DNA of 64,000 bases from Bradyrhizobium diazoefficiens (GTDB lineage Bacteria > Pseudomonadota > Alphaproteobacteria > Rhizobiales > Xanthobacteraceae): assembly GCF_016599855.1 (NCBI RefSeq), contig NZ_CP067041.1, positions 6,533,501 through 6,597,500 of the forward strand. The letters are read 5' to 3'. A model generated the notes under the pieces. That model was not told the origin of the DNA. It searched no databases and was given only the letters and a program-made list of their open reading frames with translations. The position numbers and the translations under genes are program-made. Positions 55,256 to 64,000 of this stretch are shown here, piece after piece. How positions within the stretch are numbered: position 1 is the first letter of the stretch; each line of letters starts with the position of its first letter.

Positions 55256-55284
55256 CAATGGGTCCTGGCTTTCGCCAGGACGAC
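55256..55284. repeat. Half copy of inverted repeat family C
   Basis: ATGGGTCCTGGCTTTCGCCAGGACGAC matches the right arm of 7180-7297. It lies between the hydratase remnant and the SDR stop codon. It contains its own short palindrome (GTCCTGG / CCAGGAC). Confidence 0.65.
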
Positions 55285-55291
55285 GGCAGAG

Positions 55292-56050
55292 CTACCGCGG
55301 CGCCATGCGGATGGCGCCGTCGAGACGGATGGTTTCGCCGTTGAGCATCGCGTTCTCGACGATGTGCACGGCAAGCGCGCCATATTCCTTGGCATCGCCG
55401 AGGCGCGAGGGATGCGGCACCTGGGCCCCTAAGCTCTTGCGGGCTTCCTCGTTCAGACCCATCAGCAGTGGCGTGAAGAACAGGCCCGGTGCGATGGTGT
55501 TGACGCGGATTTTCTGGCTGGCGAGGTCGCGCGCCGCCGGCAAAGTGAGACCGACCACACCGCCCTTCGATGCCGAATAGGCGATCTGGCCGATCTGGCC
55601 TTCGTAAGCCGCAACCGAAGCCGTATTGATGATGACGCCGCGCTCTTCACCGACCGGCTCGATCGTGACGAGGCGCTCGGCGAACAGCCGCAAACAGTTG
55701 AACGTGCCGATCAGATTGACATTGATGATGCGCGCGAACTTCTCCAGCGGATAGACGCCGTCGCGGCCGACGATGCGCTGCGAGCCGCCAATACCAGCGC
55801 AATTCATCAGCACGCGGGCGACGCCGTGCGCGGCTTCCGCCTTGGCGATCGCCGCCTTGATCTGCTCTTCGCTGGTGACGTCGGCATGGAGCGCAATGCC
55901 CTTCACCTCAGCGGCGACCTTCTCGGCATTGTCCTTGTTCTGGTCGATCACGCCGATCCTGGCGCCCTTGGCCGCCATCGCGCGGGCCGTCGCCTCGCCG
56001 AGCCCCGAACCACCGCCGGTGATGAGAACGGCTACGTCTTTCAACTCCAT
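55292..56050 (-). CDS. SDR 3-hydroxyacyl-CoA dehydrogenase (HSD17B10-like)
   Basis: 252 aa. NAD loop ITGGGSGLGEATARAMAAKGARIGVIDQN with aspartate for NAD, catalytic INTASVAAYEGQIGQIAYSASKGG (Ser, Tyr-x-x-x-Lys), APGLFFTPLLMGL and C-terminal NGETIRLDGAIRMAPR. This C-terminus is typical of type 10 hydroxyacyl-CoA dehydrogenases. Third beta-oxidation step in the cluster, matching the dehydrogenases, hydratase remnant and thiolase around it. Confidence 0.93.
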   Translation of the reverse strand: MELKDVAVLITGGGSGLGEATARAMAAKGARIGVIDQNKDNAEKVAAEVKGIALHADVTSEEQIKAAIAKAEAAHGVARVLMNCAGIGGSQRIVGRDGVYPLEKFARIINVNLIGTFNCLRLFAERLVTIEPVGEERGVIINTASVAAYEGQIGQIAYSASKGGVVGLTLPAARDLASQKIRVNTIAPGLFFTPLLMGLNEEARKSLGAQVPHPSRLGDAKEYGALAVHIVENAMLNGETIRLDGAIRMAPR

Positions 56051-56102
56051 CGTAATCTACCTTTCCTTGGGCGTTTCTTCTCTAGACTTCGTGATGGCCG
56101 GA

Positions 56103-56762
56103 TTATCCGGCCGCAGCAGCTTCCCCGGCTTGCGTGAGGATGCCGCCGCAGATCAGCGTTTCCATGTGTTTGATGTATTGCCGGCAGACGTCATCGGTGA
56201 CCGGGCCGACGCCGGTCGCGCGAGACATCGCGTGCCGGCCGAAGAACAGATGATCGCAGGCGCCGATCAGGCTCGTGTAGAACAGCACGGGATCGGTCTG
56301 GCGGAACTCGCCGCGGCTGACGCCCTCGGCGAGCAGGCGGCGATGAAAGTCGAGCAGCGGCGCGACGAAGAACTTTGAAACTTCATCCGCGGAGCCCGCA
56401 ACGCTTTCGTGCAGCAGATAATGGATCAGCCGGTTCATGTAGGGGAACCGGTGATAGGCGCGGATGATGCCGGCGATGTGCAGCTTGAGCTTCGCCGTCG
56501 ACGTGATCGGTTGTGCCAACAGATATTCGAGATTGGACATTTCGGTCGCGGCGTCCCGCGCGAGCAGCGCCAGCAGCAGACCGTCCTTGTTGCCGAAATG
56601 ATATTTGACCAGCGCGGCGTTGGCGCCCGACTTCTGGGCGATGTCGGAGAGTGAAATCTCGATCGAAGAGCGTTCGATCATCAGCTCGCTCGCGGCCACC
56701 AGCAATTTCTCTGCCGTGGAATTCTTTCCACTGGGGAGGCGGTTCGGTACGCTGGTAGTCAC
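56103..56762 (-). CDS. TetR-family repressor of the acyl-CoA cluster
   Basis: 219 aa. Helix-turn-helix about 15-62: AEKLLVAASELMIERSSIEISLSDIAQKSGANAALVKYHFGNKDGLLLALL. Ligand domain HIAGIIRAYHRFPYMNRLIHYLLHESV, then TDPVLFYTSLIGACDHLFFG. GTG start 56762 follows AGGGACC. Divergent from the thiolase gene, with a palindrome between, so it likely senses an acyl-CoA intermediate and controls both sides. Confidence 0.9.
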   Translation of the reverse strand: MTTSVPNRLPSGKNSTAEKLLVAASELMIERSSIEISLSDIAQKSGANAALVKYHFGNKDGLLLALLARDAATEMSNLEYLLAQPITSTAKLKLHIAGIIRAYHRFPYMNRLIHYLLHESVAGSADEVSKFFVAPLLDFHRRLLAEGVSRGEFRQTDPVLFYTSLIGACDHLFFGRHAMSRATGVGPVTDDVCRQYIKHMETLICGGILTQAGEAAAAG

Positions 56763-56826
56763 GGAGGTCCCTGAATGCGCTTCGAGAAGGGGGCAGATAA
56801 GCGCAAGCCGCGGCTCATCACAAGAG

Positions 56827-56846
56827 TTAATTGATCGATTGACTAA
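56827..56846. promoter_or_regulatory. Likely TetR operator between tetR and thiolase
   Basis: TTAATTGATCGATTGACTAA is an imperfect palindrome (14 of 20 positions symmetric) centred on ATCGAT, halfway between the divergent tetR and thiolase starts. Confidence 0.45.
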
Positions 56847-56912
56847 ACGAGTTCGCGCCCCTTAAATCCGTCTCGACAACCAAACCCAATCAAGAATTCA
56901 GGGAGAATCGAC

Positions 56913-58085
<1,173 letters not shown>

Positions 58086-58108
58086 GAAACAAAAGCGAAC
58101 AGTGGGTG

Positions 58109-58176
58109 GCGAGTAGCGAATGGTGAATAGGCGAGGAGCGATTTGCCCTTCTTCGCTATTCGCCGTTCGCTGCTCG
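58109..58176. repeat. Inverted repeat between thiolase and ligase genes
   Basis: GCGAGTAGCGAATGGTGAATAG (58109-58130) and CTATTCGCCGTTCGCTGCTCGC (58155-58176) are inverted with three mismatches. Such GCGAGTAGCGAATAG elements occur in Bradyrhizobium genomes. It would form a hairpin in a thiolase-ligase mRNA. Confidence 0.65.
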
Positions 58177-58200
58177 CCATTTGCGTTTTGAGGAAACGCC

Positions 58201-59745
58201 ATGACTCATCCCTCCATCCACGCCCGCACCACGCCGAACAAGATCGCCTACCAGATGGCCGGGACCGGCAAGGCCATCACCTATCGCGAGCTGGACGAGC
58301 TCTCGAACCAGGGCGCAAACCTGTTCCGCTCGCTCGGCCTGAAGGCCGGCGACCATATCGCGCTGTTGATGGAAAATCGTCTCGCCTTCATGGAGATCTG
58401 CTGGGCGGCGCAGCGCAGCGGGCTCTATTACACCGCGATCAGCCGCTATCTGAAGCAGGACGAGATCGACTACATTATCAGCGATTGCGGCGCCAAGGTG
58501 GTGATCACCACGCCGAAATGCGCCGACCAGATCAAAGGCCTGATCAAGGACAGCGCTAACGAGCCGATCTTCTACATGGTCGATGATCCCCTGCCCGGCT
58601 TCCGCTGCTACGACAAGGAAGCAGCCGCGCAGCCGACCACACCGATCGCGGACGAGGTCGCCGGCTACGACATGCTGTATTCATCGGGCACGACCGGCCG
58701 GCCCAAGGGGATCAAGAAGGCGTTCGAAGGCAAGCCAATCGACGAGCCGAACGCATTCCTGCGCGTGCTGTGCGCCGGCATGTGCGGCATGAAGGCCGAG
58801 AGCATCTATCTGTCGCCGGCGCCGCTCTATCACGCAGCTCCGCTGCGCTTCAACATGATGGCGATCGTGCTCGGCGGCACCTCTATCATCATGGAGCATT
58901 TTGACGCAGAAGAATTTTTGAAGCTGGTCGAGAAACATGAGGTGACGCAGTCGCAGCTCGTGCCGACCATGTTCGTGCGTATGCTGAAACTGCCGGACGA
59001 GGTCCGCGCCAAGTACAACGTCTCGACTCTGAAGGGCGCGATCCACGCCGCCGCCCCCTGCCCGGTCGACGTCAAAGCAAAGATGATCGAATGGTGGGGA
59101 CCGATCCTGATCGAGTATTACGCGGGCTCGGAAGGCAACGGCGTCACCGTCTGCAATTCGAAAGAATGGCTGGAGCATCGCGGCAGCGTCGGCCGCGCCG
59201 TGGTCGGCAAGATCAAGATTCTCGACGAGAACGACGAGGAGCAGCCGACCGGCGAGATCGGCACGGTCTATTTCGCCGACGCGCCCGCCTTCACCTATCA
59301 CAACGACCCTGAAAAAACGAAGAAGGCATACAACGCTAAGGGATGGTCGACGCTCGGCGATGTCGGTTATCTCGACAAGGACGGTTTTCTGTTCCTCACC
59401 GACCGCAAGTCCTACATGATCATCTCGGGCGGCGTGAACATCTATCCGCAGGAGACCGAGGACGTGCTCATCACTCACCCCGAGATCGCCGACGTCGCCG
59501 TGTTCGGCGTACCGAACGAGGAGATGGGCGAGGAGGTCAAGGCGGTGGTGCAGCCGCACGACATGGCGCGCGCCGGGAAGGCGCTCGAGGCCGATCTGAT
59601 TGCGTACTGCAAGACCCGCCTCTCCGTCATCAAGTGCCCGCGCTCAATCGATTTCGAAGCCGAGCTGCCGCGCACGCCCACGGGAAAGCTGGTGAAGCGG
59701 CACCTGCGGGACCGGTATTGGCCGAAGACGGCGACGAAAATCTAG
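58201..59745 (+). CDS. AMP-dependent acyl-CoA synthetase
   Basis: 514 aa. AMP motif MLYSSGTTGRPKGIKKAF (about 159), YAGSEGNGVTVCNSKEW (about 307), DRKSYMIISGGVNIYPQETEDVL (about 401) and RTPTGKLVKRHLRDRYW with the catalytic Lys. Opening MTHPSIHARTTPNKIAYQMAG lacks an N-terminal extension, like several Bradyrhizobium cyclohexane-carboxylate/caiC-type ligases. Fatty or aromatic acid substrate unknown. Co-directional with thiolase, 115 bases away. Confidence 0.93.
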   Translation: MTHPSIHARTTPNKIAYQMAGTGKAITYRELDELSNQGANLFRSLGLKAGDHIALLMENRLAFMEICWAAQRSGLYYTAISRYLKQDEIDYIISDCGAKVVITTPKCADQIKGLIKDSANEPIFYMVDDPLPGFRCYDKEAAAQPTTPIADEVAGYDMLYSSGTTGRPKGIKKAFEGKPIDEPNAFLRVLCAGMCGMKAESIYLSPAPLYHAAPLRFNMMAIVLGGTSIIMEHFDAEEFLKLVEKHEVTQSQLVPTMFVRMLKLPDEVRAKYNVSTLKGAIHAAAPCPVDVKAKMIEWWGPILIEYYAGSEGNGVTVCNSKEWLEHRGSVGRAVVGKIKILDENDEEQPTGEIGTVYFADAPAFTYHNDPEKTKKAYNAKGWSTLGDVGYLDKDGFLFLTDRKSYMIISGGVNIYPQETEDVLITHPEIADVAVFGVPNEEMGEEVKAVVQPHDMARAGKALEADLIAYCKTRLSVIKCPRSIDFEAELPRTPTGKLVKRHLRDRYWPKTATKI

Positions 59746-59749
59746 GACC

Positions 59750-60292
59750 TCAATCAAACAGGCTCGGCGTGTGGTTCACCAGCGCGCCTTCGATCTCGAG
59801 CATCTTCAGCTTGGTCACCACGCCGCCATTCGCCGAGAAGCCGCCGGGCTTGTTGCCGGCCGCCAGAACGCGGTGGCAAGGCACCACGATCGGACACGGG
59901 TTGCGGCCGAGCGCCTGGCCGACATCGCGCGACAGCTGGACGCCGCCGAGCTGCCTGGCGATGTCGCCATAGGTGACGGTCTTGCCGGGCGGAATGGCGC
60001 GGGCGATCTCGTAGACGCCGCGATTGAAGTCGGGCACGCCGTCGAGATCGAGCGGGATGTCGGTGAGATCGTCCGGCTCACCCGCGAGCAACTTCACGAT
60101 GCGGTCGATCGCCTGCTGCACCTCAGCGGTCGGCTCGGCCTCGCTGGCCTCGGCATGACGCTGGCTGATGCGGGTGCGGATCTTCGCCTCGCCGCCCATT
60201 GGCAGCTGCGTGCCGTTAATGCCGCGCGGGCCCCAGGCGATGGCGCAGAGGCCGATCCTGGTGTCGAACAGGGCGAAATGCTGGTCGGTCAT
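59750..60292 (-). CDS. ogt: Methylated-DNA--protein-cysteine methyltransferase
   Basis: 180 aa. Methyl acceptor Cys139 in VVPCHRVL, then GGFSANGGVVTKLKMLEIEGAL; helix-turn-helix GKTVTYGDIARQLGG (about 103-118) with Arg finger in SRDVGQALGRNPCPI. Repairs O6-alkylguanine by one-time methyl transfer. N-terminal domain lacks Ada-like zinc cysteines, so Ogt type. Convergent with the acyl-CoA synthetase, 4 bases apart. Confidence 0.95.
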   Translation of the reverse strand: MTDQHFALFDTRIGLCAIAWGPRGINGTQLPMGGEAKIRTRISQRHAEASEAEPTAEVQQAIDRIVKLLAGEPDDLTDIPLDLDGVPDFNRGVYEIARAIPPGKTVTYGDIARQLGGVQLSRDVGQALGRNPCPIVVPCHRVLAAGNKPGGFSANGGVVTKLKMLEIEGALVNHTPSLFD

Positions 60293-60430
60293 AGCTTGGT
60301 TCTCAAACTAGCGTCCTTGTCGCATGCCCCATTGTCATCGGGCCTAAATCTAGGCTTGGAAATAGTTGCGATCCACCCGGTTTCCGGGAATCTTGCACAG
60401 GAGTTCCGCACAGCTTTCCGCGAGCCAAGA

Positions 60431-61249
60431 ATGCAAAGCCTCCACGTCAACGGATACGATATGCCCTATCTCGACGTGGGCGAGGACAGAGGCGGGCCGC
60501 CGCTGGTGTGCGTGCATGGGTCGCTCTCTGATTTCCGCGTGTGGAGCTGCGTGCTCGGGCCGCTGACGCAGCGGCACCGGATGATCGTTGTCAGCTTGCG
60601 GCACTTCTTCCCCGACCACTGCGACGGCGTCGGCGACACCTATTCGATCGCCCAACATGTCAGTGACGTCATCGGCTTCATCGAGAAACTCGACCTCGGC
60701 CCGGTCGATCTGATGGGCCATTCCCGCGGCGGCCACATCTGCTTCCGCGTCGCGCAGCAGCGGCCCGATCTGCTGCGGCGGCTCGTCCTCGCCGAGCCTG
60801 GCGGCGAGCTCGATGCGAGCCTCGATCCGGATTACGCCGGCGGCCCCTCACCGCTGCTGGCGCGGTTTACGGACGCAGCCGAGAAGATCGCGGCAGGCGA
60901 TGTCGACGGCGGGCTTGCCGTCTTCGTCGACACGCTCGAAGGCGCCGGCACCTGGCCGCGACTGCCAGCGATGGTGAAGCAGAATTTGCGCGACAACGCC
61001 ATGACGCTGATCGGCCAAGTCGGCGACGATCGCCCGCCGTTCTCGAAGGCGGATGCGGAATCTATCAAGATGCCGACGCTGTTCATCCTGGGCGCGCGGA
61101 CCAAGGGCCTGCTGCCGAAAGTGCTGCATGCGCTCGCTGCGCACGTGCCTTACGCCAGGACGGCGGTCATTCCGAATGCGACGCATCCGATGTTCGAGCA
61201 GGCGCCGCAGAAATATTCCGAAGTGGTTCTCGATTTCCTGGCGAGCTGA
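60431..61249 (+). CDS. Alpha/beta hydrolase, tandem copy 1
   Basis: 272 aa. Oxyanion motif PPLVCVHGSLSDFRVW, nucleophile Ser98 in LMGHSRGGHICFRVA, and catalytic His near 253 in IPNATHPMFEQAPQKYSEVVLDFLAS. Start ATG 60431 (MQSLHVNGYDMPYLDV); upstream frame continues without coding character. Close paralogue of the next gene, which starts two bases after its stop. Substrate unknown; family includes esterases, epoxide hydrolases and dehalogenases. The acid residue cannot be fixed by eye. Confidence 0.9.
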   Translation: MQSLHVNGYDMPYLDVGEDRGGPPLVCVHGSLSDFRVWSCVLGPLTQRHRMIVVSLRHFFPDHCDGVGDTYSIAQHVSDVIGFIEKLDLGPVDLMGHSRGGHICFRVAQQRPDLLRRLVLAEPGGELDASLDPDYAGGPSPLLARFTDAAEKIAAGDVDGGLAVFVDTLEGAGTWPRLPAMVKQNLRDNAMTLIGQVGDDRPPFSKADAESIKMPTLFILGARTKGLLPKVLHALAAHVPYARTAVIPNATHPMFEQAPQKYSEVVLDFLAS

Positions 61250-61251
61250 TC

Positions 61252-62067
61252 ATGCAGACATTTCGCGTCAACCGCTATGACATGGCCTATCTCGAGGTCG
61301 GAGCGGGCCGTCCGCTGGTCTGCGTGCACGGCACGCTCGGAGATTTCCGCACCTGGTATTCGGTGCTCGGACCGCTGTCGAAAAACCATCGCGTGATCGC
61401 GGTCAGCCTGCGGCACTTTTTTCCCAAGCATTGGGACGGCGTCGGTGACGACTACAAGATGGCGCAGCATGTCTTCGACATGATCGCCTTCATCGAACAG
61501 GTCGAGCCCGGCCCGGTCGACCTGATGGGCCATTCGCGCGGCGGGCACATCGCGTTTCGCGTTGCGCAGGCGCGGCCGGAACTGTTGCGAAAGCTGGTGC
61601 TGGCCGAGCCGGGCGGCGATCTGGACGCCAGCCTGCCGCAGCCCGAAGATACGCCCGCGCATCCGCCGCTGGCCGCGAAGACGGCGCGGTCGGTCGAGAT
61701 GATCCGCGCTGGCGATACCGAAGGCGCACTGCGGAATTTCTATGAAGGCATCGAGGGCGACGGCTCGTGGCGGCGGGTGCCGGCCGCGGCGAAGCAACAG
61801 CTGCGCGACAACGTGCTCACCCTCCTCGGCCAGGTCAACGAGCAGCGCCGGCCTTACACGCTTGCGGATGCGCAGGCGATCAGGACGCCGACGCTGCTGA
61901 TCGGCGGCGGCGCCACCACCGGCAGCCTGTCGGTGACATGGCGCGTGCTGGCCGAGCATATCGCAGACAGCAAGGCGGCGGTGATCCCCAACGCCGGGCA
62001 CTGGATGTTCGAGCAAGCGCCGCAGGAGTTCGGTAAAGTGGTCGACAGGTTCTTGGCGGGAGACTGA
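61252..62067 (+). CDS. Alpha/beta hydrolase, tandem copy 2
   Basis: 271 aa. RPLVCVHGTLGDFRTWYSVLGPL, Ser95 in LMGHSRGGHIAFRVAQARPELLRKLVLAEPGGDLDASL, His in NAGHWMFEQAPQEFGKVVDRFLAGD. Roughly 60 percent identical by eye to copy 1, with the same opening MQ-x-x-x-VN-YDM. Two bases after its neighbour's stop, so translationally linked. Divergence lies mostly in the cap region (about 110-190), suggesting different substrates. Confidence 0.9.
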   Translation: MQTFRVNRYDMAYLEVGAGRPLVCVHGTLGDFRTWYSVLGPLSKNHRVIAVSLRHFFPKHWDGVGDDYKMAQHVFDMIAFIEQVEPGPVDLMGHSRGGHIAFRVAQARPELLRKLVLAEPGGDLDASLPQPEDTPAHPPLAAKTARSVEMIRAGDTEGALRNFYEGIEGDGSWRRVPAAAKQQLRDNVLTLLGQVNEQRRPYTLADAQAIRTPTLLIGGGATTGSLSVTWRVLAEHIADSKAAVIPNAGHWMFEQAPQEFGKVVDRFLAGD

Positions 62068-62072
62068 GGATG

Positions 62073-62112
62073 AATGGATTCCGGGCTCGCGCTACGCGCG
62101 CCCTGGAATGAC
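62073..62112. repeat. Half copy of repeat family B
   Basis: AATGGATTCCGGGCTCGCGCTACGCGCGCCCTGGAATGAC equals the right half of the 103-base element. It lies between the second hydrolase and the dioxygenase gene. Confidence 0.7.
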
Positions 62113-62135
62113 AAAACAAAACAGGAGGACGGCCC

Positions 62136-62936
62136 ATGAAATTGTCTCAGGAGCAATTGGAGTTCTTCCACCGCGAGGGCTGGCTGTTTCTGCCCGAATT
62201 GTTTGCCCAGGAGGAGGTCGATCTGCTCGCGCGCGAGGCGGTCGGCATCTACGACACCAACCGGCCGGAGGTCTGGCGCGAGAAGAGCGGCGCGCCGCGC
62301 ACGGCGTTTGCCGCGCATCTCTACAACGAGGCCTTCCGCATCCTCGGCGCGCATCCGCGCATGATCGAGCCGGTCGAGCAATTGTTCGGCGAGCCTGTTT
62401 ACATGCACCAGTTCAAGATCAACGCGAAATCGGCCTTCACCGGCGACGTCTGGCAGTGGCACCAGGATTACGGCACCTGGAAGCGCGACGACGGCATGCC
62501 GGAGCCGCGTGCGATGAACATCGCGATCTTCCTCGACGAGGTGATGCCGATCAACGGGCCGCTGATGCTCGTGCCGCGCAGCCAGAACGCCGGCGATCTC
62601 CAGGCCTCGCACGACGTTTCGACAACATCCTACCCGCTGTGGACGCTGGACGAAGACACGGTGACGCGCCTCGTCAAGCAGGGCGGCATCGTCGCGCCGA
62701 CCGGCAAGCCCGGCGGCATGCTGATGTTCCACGGCAATCTCGTGCACGGCTCGGCCGGCAACATCACGCCCTACCCGCGCAAGATCGTGTATCTGACCTT
62801 GAACGCAGTCTCGAACTACATCCGCACCCCGACACGGCCGGAGTACATCGCGCACCGCGATTTTGCGCCGATCAAAACGGTTGACGATGATGCGCTGCTG
62901 CGGCTCGCCCGTGCGCCTCGGCAGGCGGCGGAGTAG
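62136..62936 (+). CDS. Phytanoyl-CoA dioxygenase family protein (EctD-like)
   Basis: 266 aa, Fe(II)/2-oxoglutarate oxygenase. Iron ligands His109 and Asp111 in VWQWHQDYGTWKRDDGMPEPRAM, distal His near 204 in LMFHGNLVHGSAGNITPYPRK with Arg215 for 2-oxoglutarate. The HxDxxTWxxxDGMPxPRA and HGxxxNxxPYPR pattern is shared with ectoine hydroxylase, but no ectoine synthesis genes are near, so it probably hydroxylates another substrate. ATG 62136 follows AACAGGAGGACGGCCC (very strong ribosome site). Confidence 0.9.
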   Translation: MKLSQEQLEFFHREGWLFLPELFAQEEVDLLAREAVGIYDTNRPEVWREKSGAPRTAFAAHLYNEAFRILGAHPRMIEPVEQLFGEPVYMHQFKINAKSAFTGDVWQWHQDYGTWKRDDGMPEPRAMNIAIFLDEVMPINGPLMLVPRSQNAGDLQASHDVSTTSYPLWTLDEDTVTRLVKQGGIVAPTGKPGGMLMFHGNLVHGSAGNITPYPRKIVYLTLNAVSNYIRTPTRPEYIAHRDFAPIKTVDDDALLRLARAPRQAAE

Positions 62937-62944
62937 ACTGTCTT

Positions 62945-63072
62945 GTGCCCCGGACGCAGCGCAGCGTCTTTTCGACGATGCGCTGCAGAGCCGGGGCCCA
63001 TGCCCCACGGATAGTTTTCTGGGTCCCGGCTCTGCGGATCAGCGTTACACGCTGCACCGCGTCCAGAACACG
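62945..63072. repeat. Palindromic intergenic repeat, family A
   Basis: GTGCCCCGGACGCAGCGCAGCGT to ACGCTGCACCGCGTCCAGAACAC, with AGAGCCGGGGCCCAT / TCTGGGTCCCGGCTCTG core. Fourth copy of the element in this window; it separates the dioxygenase from the oxidoreductase gene. Confidence 0.8.
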
Positions 63073-63094
63073 ATCATTGCTCAGGAGATTCCCC

Positions 63095-64000
63095 ATGAAC
63101 CTCTTCCGCCTCCTCCAGGCTCGCGCATCCGCCGGCAAGCCTGTCCGTGTCGCTTTGATCGGCGCCGGCAAATTCGGCTCGATGTTTTTGGCGCAGGTGC
63201 CGCACACGCCGGGGCTGGAGGTGCCGATCATTGTCGACATCGACCGTGAGCGCGCGCGCGAGGCGTGCCGCATCGTCGGCTGGAGCGCCGAGCGGATCGC
63301 GGCCACCGTTTTCACCGATGACGGCGCTCGTGCCATCGCCGGCGGCGCGATGGATGTGGTGGTGGAGGCGACCGGCAACCCGGCCGTCGGCATCCGCCAC
63401 GCGCGCGCGGCGATCGCGGCGGGCAAGCATATCGTGATGGTGAATGTCGAAGCCGACGTGCTGGCAGGTCCGCTGCTCGCCGAGGAAGCGCGGAAAGCCG
63501 GCGTGGTCTATTCGCTTGCCTATGGCGACCAGCCGGCGCTGACGGCCGAGATGGTCGACTGGGCCCGCGCCACGGGATTCCGCGTCGTCGCCGCCGGCAA
63601 GGGCACAAAATATCTGCCGGCCTATCACGACGTGACGCCTGATGGCGTCTGGCAGCACTACGGCCTCACCGCAGGCGAAGCGCAGTCGGCCGGCATGAAT
63701 CCGCAGATGTTCAACTCCTTCCTCGACGGCACCAAATCGGCGATCGAGATGGCGGCGATCGCGAATGCCTGCGGCCTCGATGTGCCAGGGGAGGGCCTGT
63801 TGTTTCCGCCGTGCGGCGTCGACGATCTGCCGCACATCATGCGGCCGCGATCGCGCGGCGGCGTGCTGGAGCGGTCGGGCGTGGTGGAAGTGGTTTCCTC
63901 GCTCGAGCGCGATGGCCGGCCGGTGTTTCGCGACCTGCGTTGGGGCGTCTATGTCGTGCTGGAGGCGCCGAACGACTACGCTGCCGATTGTTTCAAGCAG
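63095..64000 (+). CDS. COG4091-type NAD(P) oxidoreductase (homoserine dehydrogenase-like), cut by window edge
   Basis: ATG 63095 follows CAGGAG at good spacing and opens 302 codons to the edge without a stop. The Rossmann motif is VRVALIGAGKFGSMFLAQV (about 17-35), then IVDIDRERAREACRIVGW and VVEATGNPAVGIRHARAAI, GKHIVMVNVEADVLAGPLLAEEARKAGVVYSLAYGDQPALTAEMVDWA, KGTKYLPAYHDVTPDGVW and GLLFPPCGVDDLPHIM. This matches the predicted homoserine dehydrogenase group that carries a C-terminal SAF domain; that part is off the window. Actual substrate unknown. Confidence 0.85.
   Translation, partial: MNLFRLLQARASAGKPVRVALIGAGKFGSMFLAQVPHTPGLEVPIIVDIDRERAREACRIVGWSAERIAATVFTDDGARAIAGGAMDVVVEATGNPAVGIRHARAAIAAGKHIVMVNVEADVLAGPLLAEEARKAGVVYSLAYGDQPALTAEMVDWARATGFRVVAAGKGTKYLPAYHDVTPDGVWQHYGLTAGEAQSAGMNPQMFNSFLDGTKSAIEMAAIANACGLDVPGEGLLFPPCGVDDLPHIMRPRSRGGVLERSGVVEVVSSLERDGRPVFRDLRWGVYVVLEAPNDYAADCFKQ

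Noticed and set aside
62136..62936. Ectoine hydroxylase proper (ectD)
   Set aside because: Shares the HxD and PYPR motifs, but no ectABC genes are adjacent and the strict ectoine-binding residues cannot be confirmed by eye, so only the superfamily is called.

Overview
The window is a high-GC chromosomal segment of an alphaproteobacterium, most likely Bradyrhizobium. I base this on gene content (alphaproteobacterial PhyR-NepR-EcfG stress module, Zur-boxed znu operon, speF-type RNA leader ahead of ornithine decarboxylase plus homospermidine synthase, DUF3551 and DUF2147 proteins) and on several families of palindromic intergenic repeats that I associate with Bradyrhizobium genomes. It looks like ordinary chromosome. 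I see no phage, IS element, integrase, CRISPR array, rRNA or tRNA, and both edges cut through genes.

Layout. 1-342: edge-truncated secreted protein. 0.8-7.2 kb: gltB-gltD (glutamate synthase), separated by an intergenic repeat. 7.3-10.3 kb: outer-membrane beta-barrel protein, divergent from a KdsD/KpsF arabinose-5-phosphate isomerase. 10.4-11.4 kb: AhpD-like protein and an HxlR regulator sharing a double palindromic operator. 11.4-13 kb: NfeD plus SPFH/band-7 pair. 13.1-15.1 kb: ferrochelatase, translationally coupled to an orphan periplasmic binding protein. 15.2-20 kb: MAPEG protein, NicO metal transporter with DUF1007 partner, M3 oligopeptidase, small membrane protein. 20-24.5 kb: polyamine region. 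A structured leader with a 50-codon upstream ORF precedes ornithine decarboxylase, then acetyltransferase, RidA and homospermidine synthase (ornithine to putrescine to homospermidine).

24.6-30.7 kb: a minus-strand zinc operon headed by a Zur box. In transcription order it reads His-rich mini-protein, ZnuC, ZnuB, ZnuA, CobW-type GTPase and a WD40 protein, then perhaps MgtC/SapB and a small membrane protein. 30.9-36.8 kb: superoxide dismutase, GNAT enzyme, DUF2147 and DUF3095 proteins, and an acyl-carrier-protein/AMP-ligase/SDR cassette. 37-45.4 kb: FATP-type acyl-CoA synthetase, DUF3551 protein, RND pump subunit without partners, HtpG and a secreted protein. 45.6-48.3 kb: SnoaL-like protein and the general stress response core phyR / nepR-ecfG.

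48.3-59.7 kb: nitroreductase followed by an acyl-CoA/aromatic-acid catabolic cluster: three acyl-CoA dehydrogenases (two tandem duplicates), feruloyl-CoA synthase-like ligase, a frameshifted enoyl-CoA hydratase remnant, SDR dehydrogenase, TetR repressor, thiolase and another acyl-CoA ligase. 59.7-64 kb: Ogt, two tandem alpha/beta hydrolases, a phytanoyl-CoA-dioxygenase-family protein, and the start of a COG4091-type oxidoreductase running off the right edge.

The observations I rate highest are the upstream ORF inside the ornithine decarboxylase leader, the composition of the Zur-boxed zinc operon, the two-site HxlR operator, and the small ACP/ligase/SDR cassette. Functions are read from motifs by eye; no search was run.
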